64,000 nucleotides of DNA from Paraburkholderia silvatlantica (GTDB lineage Bacteria; Pseudomonadota; Gammaproteobacteria; Burkholderiales; Burkholderiaceae), in NCBI RefSeq assembly GCF_003096715.1, contig NZ_QEOL01000035.1:1-64000 (forward strand), given 5' to 3'. Shown piece by piece: positions 8,549 to 17,463 of this stretch (within the stretch, counting starts at the first letter, position 1; each line of letters opens with the position of its first letter). The notes beneath the pieces are model-generated. The model was given only the letters and a program-made list of their open reading frames with translations. It ran no database searches and was not told the DNA's origin. The position numbers and the translations under genes are program-made.

Positions 8549-9502
8549 ATGGCATCTGCGATGGGACAGGGACTGCAGCATCGCACGGTGCTGCTGGACG
8601 AAGCGGTGAACGCGCTGATCACGCGCGCGGACGGCGTCTATGTGGACGGCACGTTCGGCCGCGGCGGGCACAGTCGCGCGATCCTCGGGCGTCTCGGCGA
8701 GGCGGGGCGCCTGATCGCGTTCGACAAGGACCCGCTGGCGATCGCGACCGCGCAAACCGTGAACGACGCGCGGTTTTCGATCGTGCATGAGAGTTTTGCT
8801 TCGCTGCGCGACGAGCTCGCGTCGCGCGGGGTAGGGCGTGTGTCGGGAGTGTTGCTGGACCTTGGCGTGTCGTCGCCGCAGTTCGACGATCCGCAGCGCG
8901 GTTTCAGCTTCCGCGCGGATGGTCCGCTCGACATGCGGATGGACCCGACGCGCGGCGAGTCCGCCGCTGACTGGCTCGCTCGGGCCACGGTGCAGGAACT
9001 GACGGAGGTAATTCGCGATTATGGGGAAGAACGGTTTGCTTTTCAGATTGCAAAGGCGCTTGTTGCTCGCCGGGCAGAGTCCGACCGTCTCGGGCCTCTC
9101 GACAGCACGGGCGAGCTTGCCCAAATCGTGGCTAACGTCGTCAAAACCCGTGAGAAGGGGAAGGACCCGGCAACCCGCACCTTTCAAGCTATACGGATTC
9201 ACGTCAATCAAGAGCTTGCGGAGCTGCAGGTCGTTCTAGAAGCAGCACTGTCGTTGCTGGAACAGGGGGGGCGGCTGGTGGTCATCAGCTTTCATTCGCT
9301 CGAAGACCGGATCGTCAAGCGGTTCATGCAGGCGCACGCGAGCGCGCCGGCGGTGGACCGTCGCCTGCCGATCCGCGCCGTCGACCTGCCGAGCCCGCCG
9401 CTCAAGCTGCTCGGCCGCGTGTTCGCGAGCGACGAGGAAGTCGCCGCGAACCCGCGCGCCCGCTCGGCCGTGATGCGCATCGCGGAGCGCATCACGCCAT
9501 GA
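8549..9502 (+). CDS. rsmH: 16S rRNA (cytosine1402-N4)-methyltransferase
   Basis: A 317-residue RsmH (MraW) enzyme that uses S-adenosylmethionine to methylate N4 of C1402 in the ribosomal P site. The SAM-binding motif DGTFGRGGHSRAIL lies near residue 32, followed by the family blocks GVLLDLGVSSPQ and VISFHSLEDRIVK. Length is typical. The start is ambiguous between ATG 8549 and ATG 8561; neither has a strong ribosome-binding site. Its stop overlaps the ftsL start by four bases, implying coupled translation. Confidence 0.95.
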   Translation: MASAMGQGLQHRTVLLDEAVNALITRADGVYVDGTFGRGGHSRAILGRLGEAGRLIAFDKDPLAIATAQTVNDARFSIVHESFASLRDELASRGVGRVSGVLLDLGVSSPQFDDPQRGFSFRADGPLDMRMDPTRGESAADWLARATVQELTEVIRDYGEERFAFQIAKALVARRAESDRLGPLDSTGELAQIVANVVKTREKGKDPATRTFQAIRIHVNQELAELQVVLEAALSLLEQGGRLVVISFHSLEDRIVKRFMQAHASAPAVDRRLPIRAVDLPSPPLKLLGRVFASDEEVAANPRARSAVMRIAERITP

Positions 9503-9855
9503 ATCGTCTGAACATCTTCCTGCTGATCGTCGTCATGGGGTGCGCGCTTTCCGTCGTGAACGCCACCAATCAGCAGCGCCAGATCTTCATCCAGTTGCAA
9601 CGCGCGCAGTCGCAGGAGCATCAGCTCCAGCAGGACTACGCACAGCTTCAATATCAGCAGAGCGCGCTGTCGAGAACGTCGCGCATCGAACAGATCGCCA
9701 CCGACTCGCTCAAGATGCAGCCCGTCACGACCGGACGCACGCAATATCTGACGCTCGCGCCCGGCAGCGCAGCCGCTGTCGACGCACCCGTGCCGACCCC
9801 GGCGCCCCCGCAGGGCGCCGCGCCCACGCCTGGCCGCCGCGGAGGCGCGCGATGA
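9499..9855 (+). CDS. ftsL: Cell division protein FtsL
   Basis: A 118-residue bitopic divisome protein. A short cytoplasmic N-terminus leads into a membrane segment (about residues 4-22), then a periplasmic coiled coil rich in Q, L and R heptads (QLQRAQSQEHQLQQ). FtsL forms a complex with FtsB and FtsQ and activates FtsWI. The C-terminus is an unusual Pro/Ala/Thr-rich tail (PVPTPAPPQG) that is probably disordered. It overlaps rsmH and ftsI by 4 bases each. Primary sequence is weakly conserved, so position and topology carry the call. Confidence 0.93.
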   Translation: MNRLNIFLLIVVMGCALSVVNATNQQRQIFIQLQRAQSQEHQLQQDYAQLQYQQSALSRTSRIEQIATDSLKMQPVTTGRTQYLTLAPGSAAAVDAPVPTPAPPQGAAPTPGRRGGAR

Positions 9856-11747
9856 AAAAGGACAATCGCCGCAAGAGCGTCGCCTTCAGCGCCAACCCCA
9901 TTCTCTCCGTGCGCCTGCCGATGTGGCGCTCGAAGCTCGTCGTGTTCCTGCTCTTCATGGCGTTCGTCGCGCTCGCCGCGCGCGCGTTCTGGATTCAGGG
10001 CCCGGGCAACGCGTTCTATCAAAAACAGGGCGAAAGCCGCTACCAGCGCACGATCGAGTTGCCGGCGACGCGCGGCAAGATTCTCGACCGTAACGGCCTC
10101 GTGCTCGCCACGAGCCTGCCCGTGCGCGCGATCTGGGCGATTCCCGAAGCCGTGCCCGACGATCTCGGCGCCGACAAGCTCAACCAGCTCGGCGCGCTGC
10201 TCGGCATGAACACGAAAGAGCTGCGCGCGAAGCTCTCCGAAGACAAGACGTTCGTGTACGTGAAGCGCCAGGTGCCGCTCGACGTCGCGCAGAAAGTGAC
10301 GGCGCTCGACATTCCGGGCATCTACCAGCGCAACGAATACAAGCGCTTTTATCCGGAAGGCGACGTCACCGCGCATTTGATCGGTTTCACCAACGTCGAG
10401 GACGAAGGTCAGGAAGGCGTCGAACTATCGGACCAGAAGGTGCTCGCGGGCGTGCCGGGCATCCGCCACGTCATCAAGGACCGCATGGGCCACATCGTCG
10501 AGGACGTCGACGAAACGGTCGTGCCCCACGATGGCACGGACGTCGAGCTGTCGATCGACAGCAAGATTCAGTACATCGCCTATTCGAACCTGAAAGCGGC
10601 CGTCGAGAAGTTCAAGGCCAAGGCCGGCGCCGCGATGGTGGTGGACGTGCGCACGGGCGAAGTGCTCGCGCTCGTGAACTATCCGACCTACAACCCGAAC
10701 GACCGCTCGCACCTCACGGGCGAGCAGTTGCGCAACCGCATTCTCACCGACGTGTTCGAACCGGGCTCGATCATGAAGCCCTTCACGGTGTCGCTCGCGC
10801 TGGATCTGCATCGCGTCTCGCCGAGTACACTGGTGGATACGGGCCCGGGCCACTTCACGCTCGACGGCGCGACCATCACCGACGACGCGGCGTTCGGCGT
10901 CCTGACGGTCGGCGGCGTGATCCAGAAGTCGAGCAACATCGGCGCGACCAAGATCGCGATGACGCTCAAGCCCGAAGAAATGTGGGACATGTACACCAGC
11001 ATCGGTCTCGGTCAGGCGCCGAAGGTCGGGTTCCCCGGCGCGGCGGCGGGCCGTTTGCGTCCGTGGAAAAGCTGGCGCCGCATCGAGCAGGCGACCATGT
11101 CCTACGGCTACGGCCTCTCCGTTTCGCTGTTCCAGCTCGCGCGCGCGTATACGGCCATCGCGCATGACGGCCAGATTCTGCCTGTGACGATCTTCCGCCA
11201 CCCCGGCGACACGCAGCCGGTGCAGGGCACCCAGGTCTTCGCGCCGACCACGGCGCGTGAAGTGCGCACGATGCTGGAGAGCGTGGTGTCGAAGGACGGC
11301 ACCTCGCCCGACGCCGCCGTGCCCGGCTACCGCGTGGGCGGCAAGTCCGGTACGGCTTATAAGCACGGCGCGCACGGCTACGATCATTCGAAATACCGCG
11401 CGTCGTTCGTCGGCATGGCGCCGATGCCGAATCCGCGCATCGTCGTGGCCGTCACGGTCGACGAGCCGACGGCCGGCAGCCACTTCGGCGGCGCGGTGTC
11501 GGGTCCGGTGTTCTCGGGCATCGTCGGCGATACGCTGCGCTCGCTCAACGTCCCGCCGGACATGCCGGTGAAGCAGCTCGTCGTCGAGGACAACAGCTCT
11601 GCCGGCGCTTCGGCCCCGGCCGTCGCGAACGCACCCGCTACGCCTGTGAAGCGCGTGGCGAATACGAGCGCCGCGAAAAACGCCGCAGCCGCGCATCACA
11701 TGACCGTCGCGGACAACGCGAAAAATCGACCCGGAGTCGTCCGATGA
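9852..11747 (+). CDS. ftsI: Peptidoglycan D,D-transpeptidase FtsI (PBP3)
   Basis: A 631-residue class B penicillin-binding protein that crosslinks septal peptidoglycan. After a cytoplasmic tail, a membrane anchor lies at about residues 29-47, then the PBP dimerisation domain and the transpeptidase domain. All three active-site motifs are intact: Ser306-I-M-Lys309, Ser360-Ser-Asn362 and Lys498-Ser-Gly-Thr501. The C-terminal 60 residues are Ala/Pro/Lys-rich and low complexity, extending slightly past the usual end. The start at 9852 overlaps the ftsL stop (ATGA), and the stop overlaps the murE start. It acts with FtsW as the septal synthase. Confidence 0.96.
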   Translation: MKKDNRRKSVAFSANPILSVRLPMWRSKLVVFLLFMAFVALAARAFWIQGPGNAFYQKQGESRYQRTIELPATRGKILDRNGLVLATSLPVRAIWAIPEAVPDDLGADKLNQLGALLGMNTKELRAKLSEDKTFVYVKRQVPLDVAQKVTALDIPGIYQRNEYKRFYPEGDVTAHLIGFTNVEDEGQEGVELSDQKVLAGVPGIRHVIKDRMGHIVEDVDETVVPHDGTDVELSIDSKIQYIAYSNLKAAVEKFKAKAGAAMVVDVRTGEVLALVNYPTYNPNDRSHLTGEQLRNRILTDVFEPGSIMKPFTVSLALDLHRVSPSTLVDTGPGHFTLDGATITDDAAFGVLTVGGVIQKSSNIGATKIAMTLKPEEMWDMYTSIGLGQAPKVGFPGAAAGRLRPWKSWRRIEQATMSYGYGLSVSLFQLARAYTAIAHDGQILPVTIFRHPGDTQPVQGTQVFAPTTAREVRTMLESVVSKDGTSPDAAVPGYRVGGKSGTAYKHGAHGYDHSKYRASFVGMAPMPNPRIVVAVTVDEPTAGSHFGGAVSGPVFSGIVGDTLRSLNVPPDMPVKQLVVEDNSSAGASAPAVANAPATPVKRVANTSAAKNAAAAHHMTVADNAKNRPGVVR

Positions 11748-13294
11748 GCGCCACGCGCACCCAGCATCCCGCGCACCGGCAGATCGCGGACGCGCTCGCA
11801 TGGCTGCGCGCGCACGTCGCGCCCGCAGCCGGCCTGCACGCCGACACGCGTTCGCTCAAGCCGGGCGACGTGTTTCTCGCTTACGCCGTCGAAGGCGCGG
11901 ACAACCGTCCGCACATCGCCAACGCGATCGAGCGTGGCGCCGCGGCCGTGCTCTATCAGCCGGAGGGCTATACGGGCGACACGCTCGACGCGTCGATCGC
12001 GCTCGCTGTGCCGCAACTCGACGGGCTCGCAGGGGATATCGCCAGCGGCTGGTATGGCGACCCGAGCGATGCCATGCTCGTGGTCGGCGTGACGGGCACG
12101 AACGGCAAGACGTCGTGCAGCCAGTGGATCGCCTCGGCGTTCACGGCCATCGGCCAGAAGTGCGCGATCGTCGGCACGCTGGGCACGGGTTTTCCGGGCC
12201 AGCTCGTGCATACGGGCTTCACGACACCCGATGCGCCGCAACTGCAGCGCAGCCTCGCGCAATTGCGTGGCGAAGGCGCACAGGCGATTGCGATGGAAGT
12301 CTCCTCGCACGCGCTGCATCAGGGTCGCGTGAACGGCACCTCGTTCGACATCGCCGTCTTCACGAATCTCACGCAAGACCATCTCGACTATCACCACACG
12401 TTCGAGGCCTACGAGGCCGCGAAGGCGCGTCTGTTCGCTTGGCCGGGCCTGCGCGCCGCGATCGTCAACGCCGACGACGCAGCGGGGCGCCGCCTGATCG
12501 CCGCGACGCGCGGCAAGGCTCGCACGATTGCATACAGCGTGGCGACGCCCGCGGCCGACGCACCCGTTGCCGACGCGTGGCTGCGCGCGAGCGACGTGCG
12601 AGCGACTGCCACCGGCACGGCGTTCCGTCTGGAAACGTCGGACTGGGGCGAGGCGCAAGTCGAGGCACATGTTCTCGGCCTCTTCAACGTGAGCAATCTG
12701 CTCGGCGTGCTCGGCGCGCTCTTTGCGGCAAACGTGCCGCTCGTCGCGGCGCTCAACGAGATCGCGAGGCTGCAGCCGGTGAACGGCCGCATGGAGCGTC
12801 TTGGCGGCCGCGCCGATCACGACGAGCCGCTCGTCGTGATCGATTACGCGCATACGCCGGACGCGCTCGAAAAAACGCTCGAAGCGCTGCGCCCGATGGC
12901 AGCCGCACGCGGCGGCCAGCTCGTCTGCATGTTCGGCTGCGGCGGCGATCGCGACGCGACCAAGCGCCCGCTCATGGGCGCGATCGCAGAACGTCTCGCC
13001 GACCAGGTCGTCGTGACGAGCGATAACCCGCGCAGCGAATCGCCCGCTGCGATCATCGACCAGATCGCGCAAGGCATGCGCGAGCCCGCGAAGGCGCGCC
13101 GCATCGAGGACCGCGCGAGCGCGATCCTGCAAGCGGTGCGCGGCGCGGCGCGCGAAGACGTCGTCTTGCTGGCCGGCAAGGGCCATGAGGCGACCCAGGA
13201 AATCATGGGCAAGAAGCGCGCGTTCTCCGATCAGGACCACGCGCGGCTTGCACTCGCCGCCCGTGCGACGCACGGGCGCGGAGGTGGTGAATGA
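11744..13294 (+). CDS. murE: UDP-MurNAc-L-Ala-D-Glu--meso-DAP ligase
   Basis: A 516-residue Mur ligase adding meso-diaminopimelate to the UDP-MurNAc dipeptide in the cytoplasm. The ATP-binding loop GTNGKTS lies near residue 117, the catalytic/carbamylated-lysine region follows, and DNPRSE near residue 427 is the motif that selects meso-DAP over lysine. Peptidoglycan is therefore predicted to be the Gram-negative DAP type. Three Mur domains are complete. It overlaps ftsI upstream and murF downstream by four bases each. Confidence 0.96.
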   Translation: MSATRTQHPAHRQIADALAWLRAHVAPAAGLHADTRSLKPGDVFLAYAVEGADNRPHIANAIERGAAAVLYQPEGYTGDTLDASIALAVPQLDGLAGDIASGWYGDPSDAMLVVGVTGTNGKTSCSQWIASAFTAIGQKCAIVGTLGTGFPGQLVHTGFTTPDAPQLQRSLAQLRGEGAQAIAMEVSSHALHQGRVNGTSFDIAVFTNLTQDHLDYHHTFEAYEAAKARLFAWPGLRAAIVNADDAAGRRLIAATRGKARTIAYSVATPAADAPVADAWLRASDVRATATGTAFRLETSDWGEAQVEAHVLGLFNVSNLLGVLGALFAANVPLVAALNEIARLQPVNGRMERLGGRADHDEPLVVIDYAHTPDALEKTLEALRPMAAARGGQLVCMFGCGGDRDATKRPLMGAIAERLADQVVVTSDNPRSESPAAIIDQIAQGMREPAKARRIEDRASAILQAVRGAAREDVVLLAGKGHEATQEIMGKKRAFSDQDHARLALAARATHGRGGGE

Positions 13295-14727
13295 CGATGC
13301 TTTCCCTGCGCGAAGCCGCGGCGCTGATTCCCGGCGCGAGCGTCCTCGGCGACGAGAACGCGACGTTCGAGCGCATTTCGACCGACAGCCGCACTGCGGG
13401 CCCCGGCGATCTCTTCGTCGCGCTCAAGGGCGACCGCTTCGACGCGCACGACTTTCTCGGCGAGGTCGCGGGCCGCCATGTGAGCGCCGCGCTCGTTTCG
13501 CGCAGCCCAGGCGACTGGCGCATGCCCGCGCTGCGCGTGGACGACACGCGCAAGGCGCTCGGCGCGCTCGCGCTCGGCTGGCGCCGCCGCTTTTCGATGC
13601 CGCTCGTCGCCGTGACGGGCAGCAACGGCAAGACGACGGTCAAGGAAATGATCGCGTCGATCTTTGCGGCGGCCGTCGGTGAAAATTCGCGTCTCGCGAC
13701 CACCGGAAACCTCAATAACGACATCGGCGTGCCGTTAACGCTGCTGCGTTTGAGCGGCGTTCATCAACTGGCGGTGGTCGAACTCGGCATGAATCATCCG
13801 GGCGAGACCGAGTTGCTCGCGAAATTCGCCGAGCCGACGGTCGCGGTGGTGAACAACGCGCAGCGCGAGCATCAGGAATTCATGGCGACGGTGGAAGCCG
13901 TCGCGCTCGAGCATGCGAGCGTGATCCATGCGCTCAAGCCCACGGGCGTCGCGGTATTTCCCGCCGACGATGCCTACGCGAGCATCTGGCGCGTGGCGGC
14001 AACGGGTTCGCGCATTCTCGACTTCGCGCTGCACACGGAAGCAAGCGCAGTCGAAGCGGCCGTCACCGGCAAGCTCGTTGGCGCGCGGGGTGGCAACCGT
14101 CTCGCGATCGCGACGCCGGAAGGCCATCTCGAAGTGGAGTTGAAGGTGCTGGGCGCGCACAACGCGCACAACGCGCTCGCGGCCACCGCGGCGGCGCTTG
14201 CGTCGGGCGTCTCGCTCGAAGCAATCGGCCGCGGACTGGAAGCGTTCGAGCCGGTGAAGGGCCGCCTGCAGGTGAAGCGCGCGGCGCTCGGCGAGCTGGC
14301 GGGCGCGGCGGTGATCGACGACACCTACAACGCGAATCCCGATTCGGTGCGTGCGGCGATCGACGTGCTCGCTTCGCGCATGTCGCCGCGCGTGCTGGTG
14401 CTGGGCGACATGGGCGAAGTCGGCGACGACGGTCCCGCGTTTCACCGCGAGGTGGGCGCTTACGCGAAGCAACGCGGCATCGACGCGCTCTACACGCTCG
14501 GCGACGCCGCGCGTGACAGCGCAGCGGCGTTCGGCGCGCAGGCGCTGCATTCGGCGGACGTGGGCGAACTCGTGCGCGCGCTGGCCGGCGCTGGTTATGG
14601 CGCCGGCGCGACCATTCTCGTGAAAGGCTCGCGCTTCATGCAGATGGAGCGCGTGGTGGCGGCGTTGACAAATCCGCTCACGAATCCGCAAAACCCTGCG
14701 CCGGACGCCCAGTCCGGTGCGCTCTGA
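13291..14727 (+). CDS. murF: UDP-MurNAc-tripeptide--D-Ala-D-Ala ligase
   Basis: A 478-residue Mur ligase that attaches D-Ala-D-Ala to UDP-MurNAc-tripeptide. The ATP loop VTGSNGKTTVKEM lies near residue 108 and the C-terminal domain contains VLGDMGEVGDDG. It starts inside the murE stop (ATGA). The last 20 codons are Asn/Pro-rich, extend a little past the usual domain end and contain a small hairpin (CCGGAC-GCCCA-GTCCGG at 14701-14717). mraY follows after 20 bases. Confidence 0.96.
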   Translation: MTMLSLREAAALIPGASVLGDENATFERISTDSRTAGPGDLFVALKGDRFDAHDFLGEVAGRHVSAALVSRSPGDWRMPALRVDDTRKALGALALGWRRRFSMPLVAVTGSNGKTTVKEMIASIFAAAVGENSRLATTGNLNNDIGVPLTLLRLSGVHQLAVVELGMNHPGETELLAKFAEPTVAVVNNAQREHQEFMATVEAVALEHASVIHALKPTGVAVFPADDAYASIWRVAATGSRILDFALHTEASAVEAAVTGKLVGARGGNRLAIATPEGHLEVELKVLGAHNAHNALAATAAALASGVSLEAIGRGLEAFEPVKGRLQVKRAALGELAGAAVIDDTYNANPDSVRAAIDVLASRMSPRVLVLGDMGEVGDDGPAFHREVGAYAKQRGIDALYTLGDAARDSAAAFGAQALHSADVGELVRALAGAGYGAGATILVKGSRFMQMERVVAALTNPLTNPQNPAPDAQSGAL

Positions 14728-14747
14728 AATAGTAAGGAATACAAGGC

Positions 14748-15917
14748 ATGCTACTGGCGCTGGCGCAATGGCTGCAGAATGACGCAAGCTTCTTGCGCGT
14801 GTTCAGTTATCTGACGTTCCGTGCGGTGATGGCCACCATCACCGCGATGGCGATCGGGCTTTTCCTCGGCCCCCTGGTGATCCGCAAGCTCACCGCAATG
14901 AAGGTCGGCCAGGCCGTGCGTACGGACGGCCCGCAAACTCACCTCGTGAAGTCCGGCACGCCCACCATGGGCGGCGTGCTCATTCTGTTGGGCATCGCGG
15001 TTTCCACCTTGCTGTGGGGCGATCTCACGAACCGCTTCATCTGGATCGTGATGCTCGTCACGTTCGGCTTCGGCGCGATCGGCTGGGTCGACGACTATCG
15101 CAAGGTGGTCTACAAGGACCCGCGCGGCATGTCTTCGCGCGAGAAGTACTTCTGGCAGTCGGTGATCGGCTTGTTCGCCGCGGTGTACCTCGCATTCAGC
15201 GTGTCCGAAGCGAGCAACGTGCGCGTGTTCGATCTCTTCATGGCGTGGGTGCGCAGCGGTCTGTCGATGGGGCTGCCCGCGCGCGCCGACCTGCTGCTGC
15301 CGTTCCTCAAGTCGATCAGCTATCCGCTCGGCGTGTGGGGCTTCATCGCGCTCACCTACTTCGTGATCGTCGGCGCCAGTAACGCCGTGAACCTCACCGA
15401 TGGCCTCGACGGTCTCGTCATCATGCCCGTCGTGCTGGTCGGTGCGTCGCTCGGCGTGTTCGCGTATGTGATGGGCAGCTCGGTCTACTCGAAGTATCTG
15501 CTCTTTCCGCACATCGCCGGCGCGGGCGAACTGCTCATTTTCTGTTCGGCGATGGGCGGGGCAGGTCTCGCGTTCCTCTGGTTCAACACGTATCCGGCGC
15601 AGGTGTTCATGGGCGACGTGGGCGCGCTCGCGCTCGGCGGCGCGCTTGGCACCATTGCGGTGATCGTGCGCCAGGAAATCGTGCTTTTCATCATGGGCGG
15701 CATCTTCGTCGCGGAGACGCTCTCCGTGATGCTCCAGGTCACGTGGTTCAAGTACACGAAAAAGCGTTACGGCGAAGGGCGCCGCATCTTCAAGATGGCG
15801 CCGCTGCATCACCATTTCGAGTTGTCTGGCTGGAAAGAAACGCAAGTTGTCGTGCGTTTCTGGGTCATCACGCTGATGCTGTGTCTGATCGGTCTGTCCA
15901 CGCTCAAGCTGCGTTGA
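14748..15917 (+). CDS. mraY: Phospho-MurNAc-pentapeptide transferase
   Basis: A 389-residue integral membrane enzyme that transfers phospho-MurNAc-pentapeptide to undecaprenyl phosphate to make lipid I. About ten transmembrane segments are visible. The aspartate motifs are present: GWVDDYRK, NAVNLTDGLDGL and the HHHFE stretch (APLHHHFELSGW) near the C-terminus. The length is slightly over the 360 of E. coli because of a longer periplasmic/cytoplasmic loop around residues 155-185, as in other Burkholderiales. Same operon as murF and murD. Confidence 0.97.
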   Translation: MLLALAQWLQNDASFLRVFSYLTFRAVMATITAMAIGLFLGPLVIRKLTAMKVGQAVRTDGPQTHLVKSGTPTMGGVLILLGIAVSTLLWGDLTNRFIWIVMLVTFGFGAIGWVDDYRKVVYKDPRGMSSREKYFWQSVIGLFAAVYLAFSVSEASNVRVFDLFMAWVRSGLSMGLPARADLLLPFLKSISYPLGVWGFIALTYFVIVGASNAVNLTDGLDGLVIMPVVLVGASLGVFAYVMGSSVYSKYLLFPHIAGAGELLIFCSAMGGAGLAFLWFNTYPAQVFMGDVGALALGGALGTIAVIVRQEIVLFIMGGIFVAETLSVMLQVTWFKYTKKRYGEGRRIFKMAPLHHHFELSGWKETQVVVRFWVITLMLCLIGLSTLKLR

Positions 15918-15945
15918 GCCTTTAAGCAAGCAAGGGAAGCAAGCG

Positions 15946-17463
15946 ATGTTCGGCGAGAAGTTTCGGGATCGGCAAAAGCCGATGGTGCTCGTGCTGGGAC
16001 TCGGGGAATCGGGTCTCGCGATGGCGCGCTGGTGCGCGCGGCATGGTTGCCGCCTGCGCATTGCCGACACGCGCGAAGCGCCGCCCAATCTTCCCGAACT
16101 CGCCGCGCGCGGCATCGACGCCGATTTCGTCGGCGGTCCGTTCACGACGGCGCTGCTCGACGGCGTGGAACTCGTTGCAATCAGCCCGGGCCTCTCGCCG
16201 CTGGCCGAAGATCTCGTGCCGCTGATCGCGGCGGCGCGCGAGCGCGGCATCGAAGTGTGGGGCGAGCTCGAACTCTTCGCGCAGGCGCTGCGTCATCTCG
16301 GCGAGAGCGGCTACGCGCCGAAGGTGCTCGCCATCACCGGCACGAACGGCAAGACCACCACGACTAGCCTCACAGGCATGCTCTGCGAGCGCGCGGGCAA
16401 GCGCGTGGCGGTGGCGGGCAACATCAGCCCGGCCATGCTCGACAAGCTCGCCGAAGCCATCGACAACACCGCGCTGCCCGACGTCTGGGTGCTCGAACTG
16501 TCGAGCTTCCAGCTGGAGACGGCGCACACGTTCGAACCGGACGCCGCGGCGGTCCTCAACATCACGCAGGACCACCTCGACTGGCACGGCGGCCTCGACG
16601 CTTACGCAGCCGCCAAGGGCCGCATCTTCGGGCCGCGCACGACGCGCGTGCTCAACCGCGACGACGCGCGCGTCATGTCGCTCGCGAGCGTGAAGGCGAG
16701 CGGCGACGCAAAGATCGTGACCTTCGGCCTGAACGAGCCGGAGAGCGACGGCGACCTGGGTCTGTCGCGCGAGAACGGCATGCAGTGGCTCGTGCAGGCG
16801 CACGATCTCGATGCGGCCGACGTGCCTGTGTCTGCGCGCCGCCGCAGGCAGCAGGAAGCCGCGCCGGCGAATCTCGGCATGAAGCGCCTCATGCCCGCCG
16901 ACGCCCTGCGCATTCGCGGCCTGCATAACGCGGCGAACGCGCTCGCGGCGTTTGCGCTCACGCGCGCGATCGACCTGGCGCCCGCGCCGCTTCTGCACGG
17001 CCTGCGCGAGTATCGGGGCGAGCCGCATCGCGTGGAGCTGATCGCGTCGATCGACGGCATCGACTACGTGGACGACAGCAAGGGCACGAACGTCGGCGCG
17101 ACGGTTGCGGCGCTCGACGGCCTTGCGCAGCGCACGGTGCTGATCGCCGGCGGCGACGGCAAGGGCCAGGACTTCGATCCGCTCGCGGCGCCGGTTGCGC
17201 GCTGGTGCCGCGCCGTGATGCTGATCGGCCGCGACGCGTCGAAGATCCGCGCGGCGCTCGAAGAAACGGGCATCGCAATGAGCGACCACGCGACGCTCGA
17301 AGAAGCCACGCGCGCGGCGAGCGCGCTTGCGCAACCCGGCGACGTCGTGCTGCTTTCGCCCGCTTGCGCGAGCCTCGACATGTTCCGCAACTACGCCCAT
17401 CGCGCGGCCGTATTCCACGACACCGTAGAAGAAATCGCTGCAGAACGGGGGACGATGATATGA
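15946..17463 (+). CDS. murD: UDP-MurNAc-L-alanine--D-glutamate ligase
   Basis: A 505-residue Mur ligase adding D-glutamate to UDP-MurNAc-L-Ala. GLGESGLAMARW near residue 20 is the UDP-binding loop, and ITGTNGKTTTTS near residue 130 binds ATP. At 505 residues it is longer than E. coli MurD (438). Extra sequence sits around residues 260-310, including an Arg-rich stretch (SARRRRQQEA), as in other Burkholderia. The stop overlaps the ftsW start by four bases. Confidence 0.95.
   Translation: MFGEKFRDRQKPMVLVLGLGESGLAMARWCARHGCRLRIADTREAPPNLPELAARGIDADFVGGPFTTALLDGVELVAISPGLSPLAEDLVPLIAAARERGIEVWGELELFAQALRHLGESGYAPKVLAITGTNGKTTTTSLTGMLCERAGKRVAVAGNISPAMLDKLAEAIDNTALPDVWVLELSSFQLETAHTFEPDAAAVLNITQDHLDWHGGLDAYAAAKGRIFGPRTTRVLNRDDARVMSLASVKASGDAKIVTFGLNEPESDGDLGLSRENGMQWLVQAHDLDAADVPVSARRRRQQEAAPANLGMKRLMPADALRIRGLHNAANALAAFALTRAIDLAPAPLLHGLREYRGEPHRVELIASIDGIDYVDDSKGTNVGATVAALDGLAQRTVLIAGGDGKGQDFDPLAAPVARWCRAVMLIGRDASKIRAALEETGIAMSDHATLEEATRAASALAQPGDVVLLSPACASLDMFRNYAHRAAVFHDTVEEIAAERGTMI

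Noticed and set aside
14701..14717. CCGGAC-GCCCA-GTCCGG hairpin at the end of murF
   Set aside because: It lies inside the murF coding sequence and has no T-run; a mid-operon terminator is unlikely since mraY follows after 20 bases.
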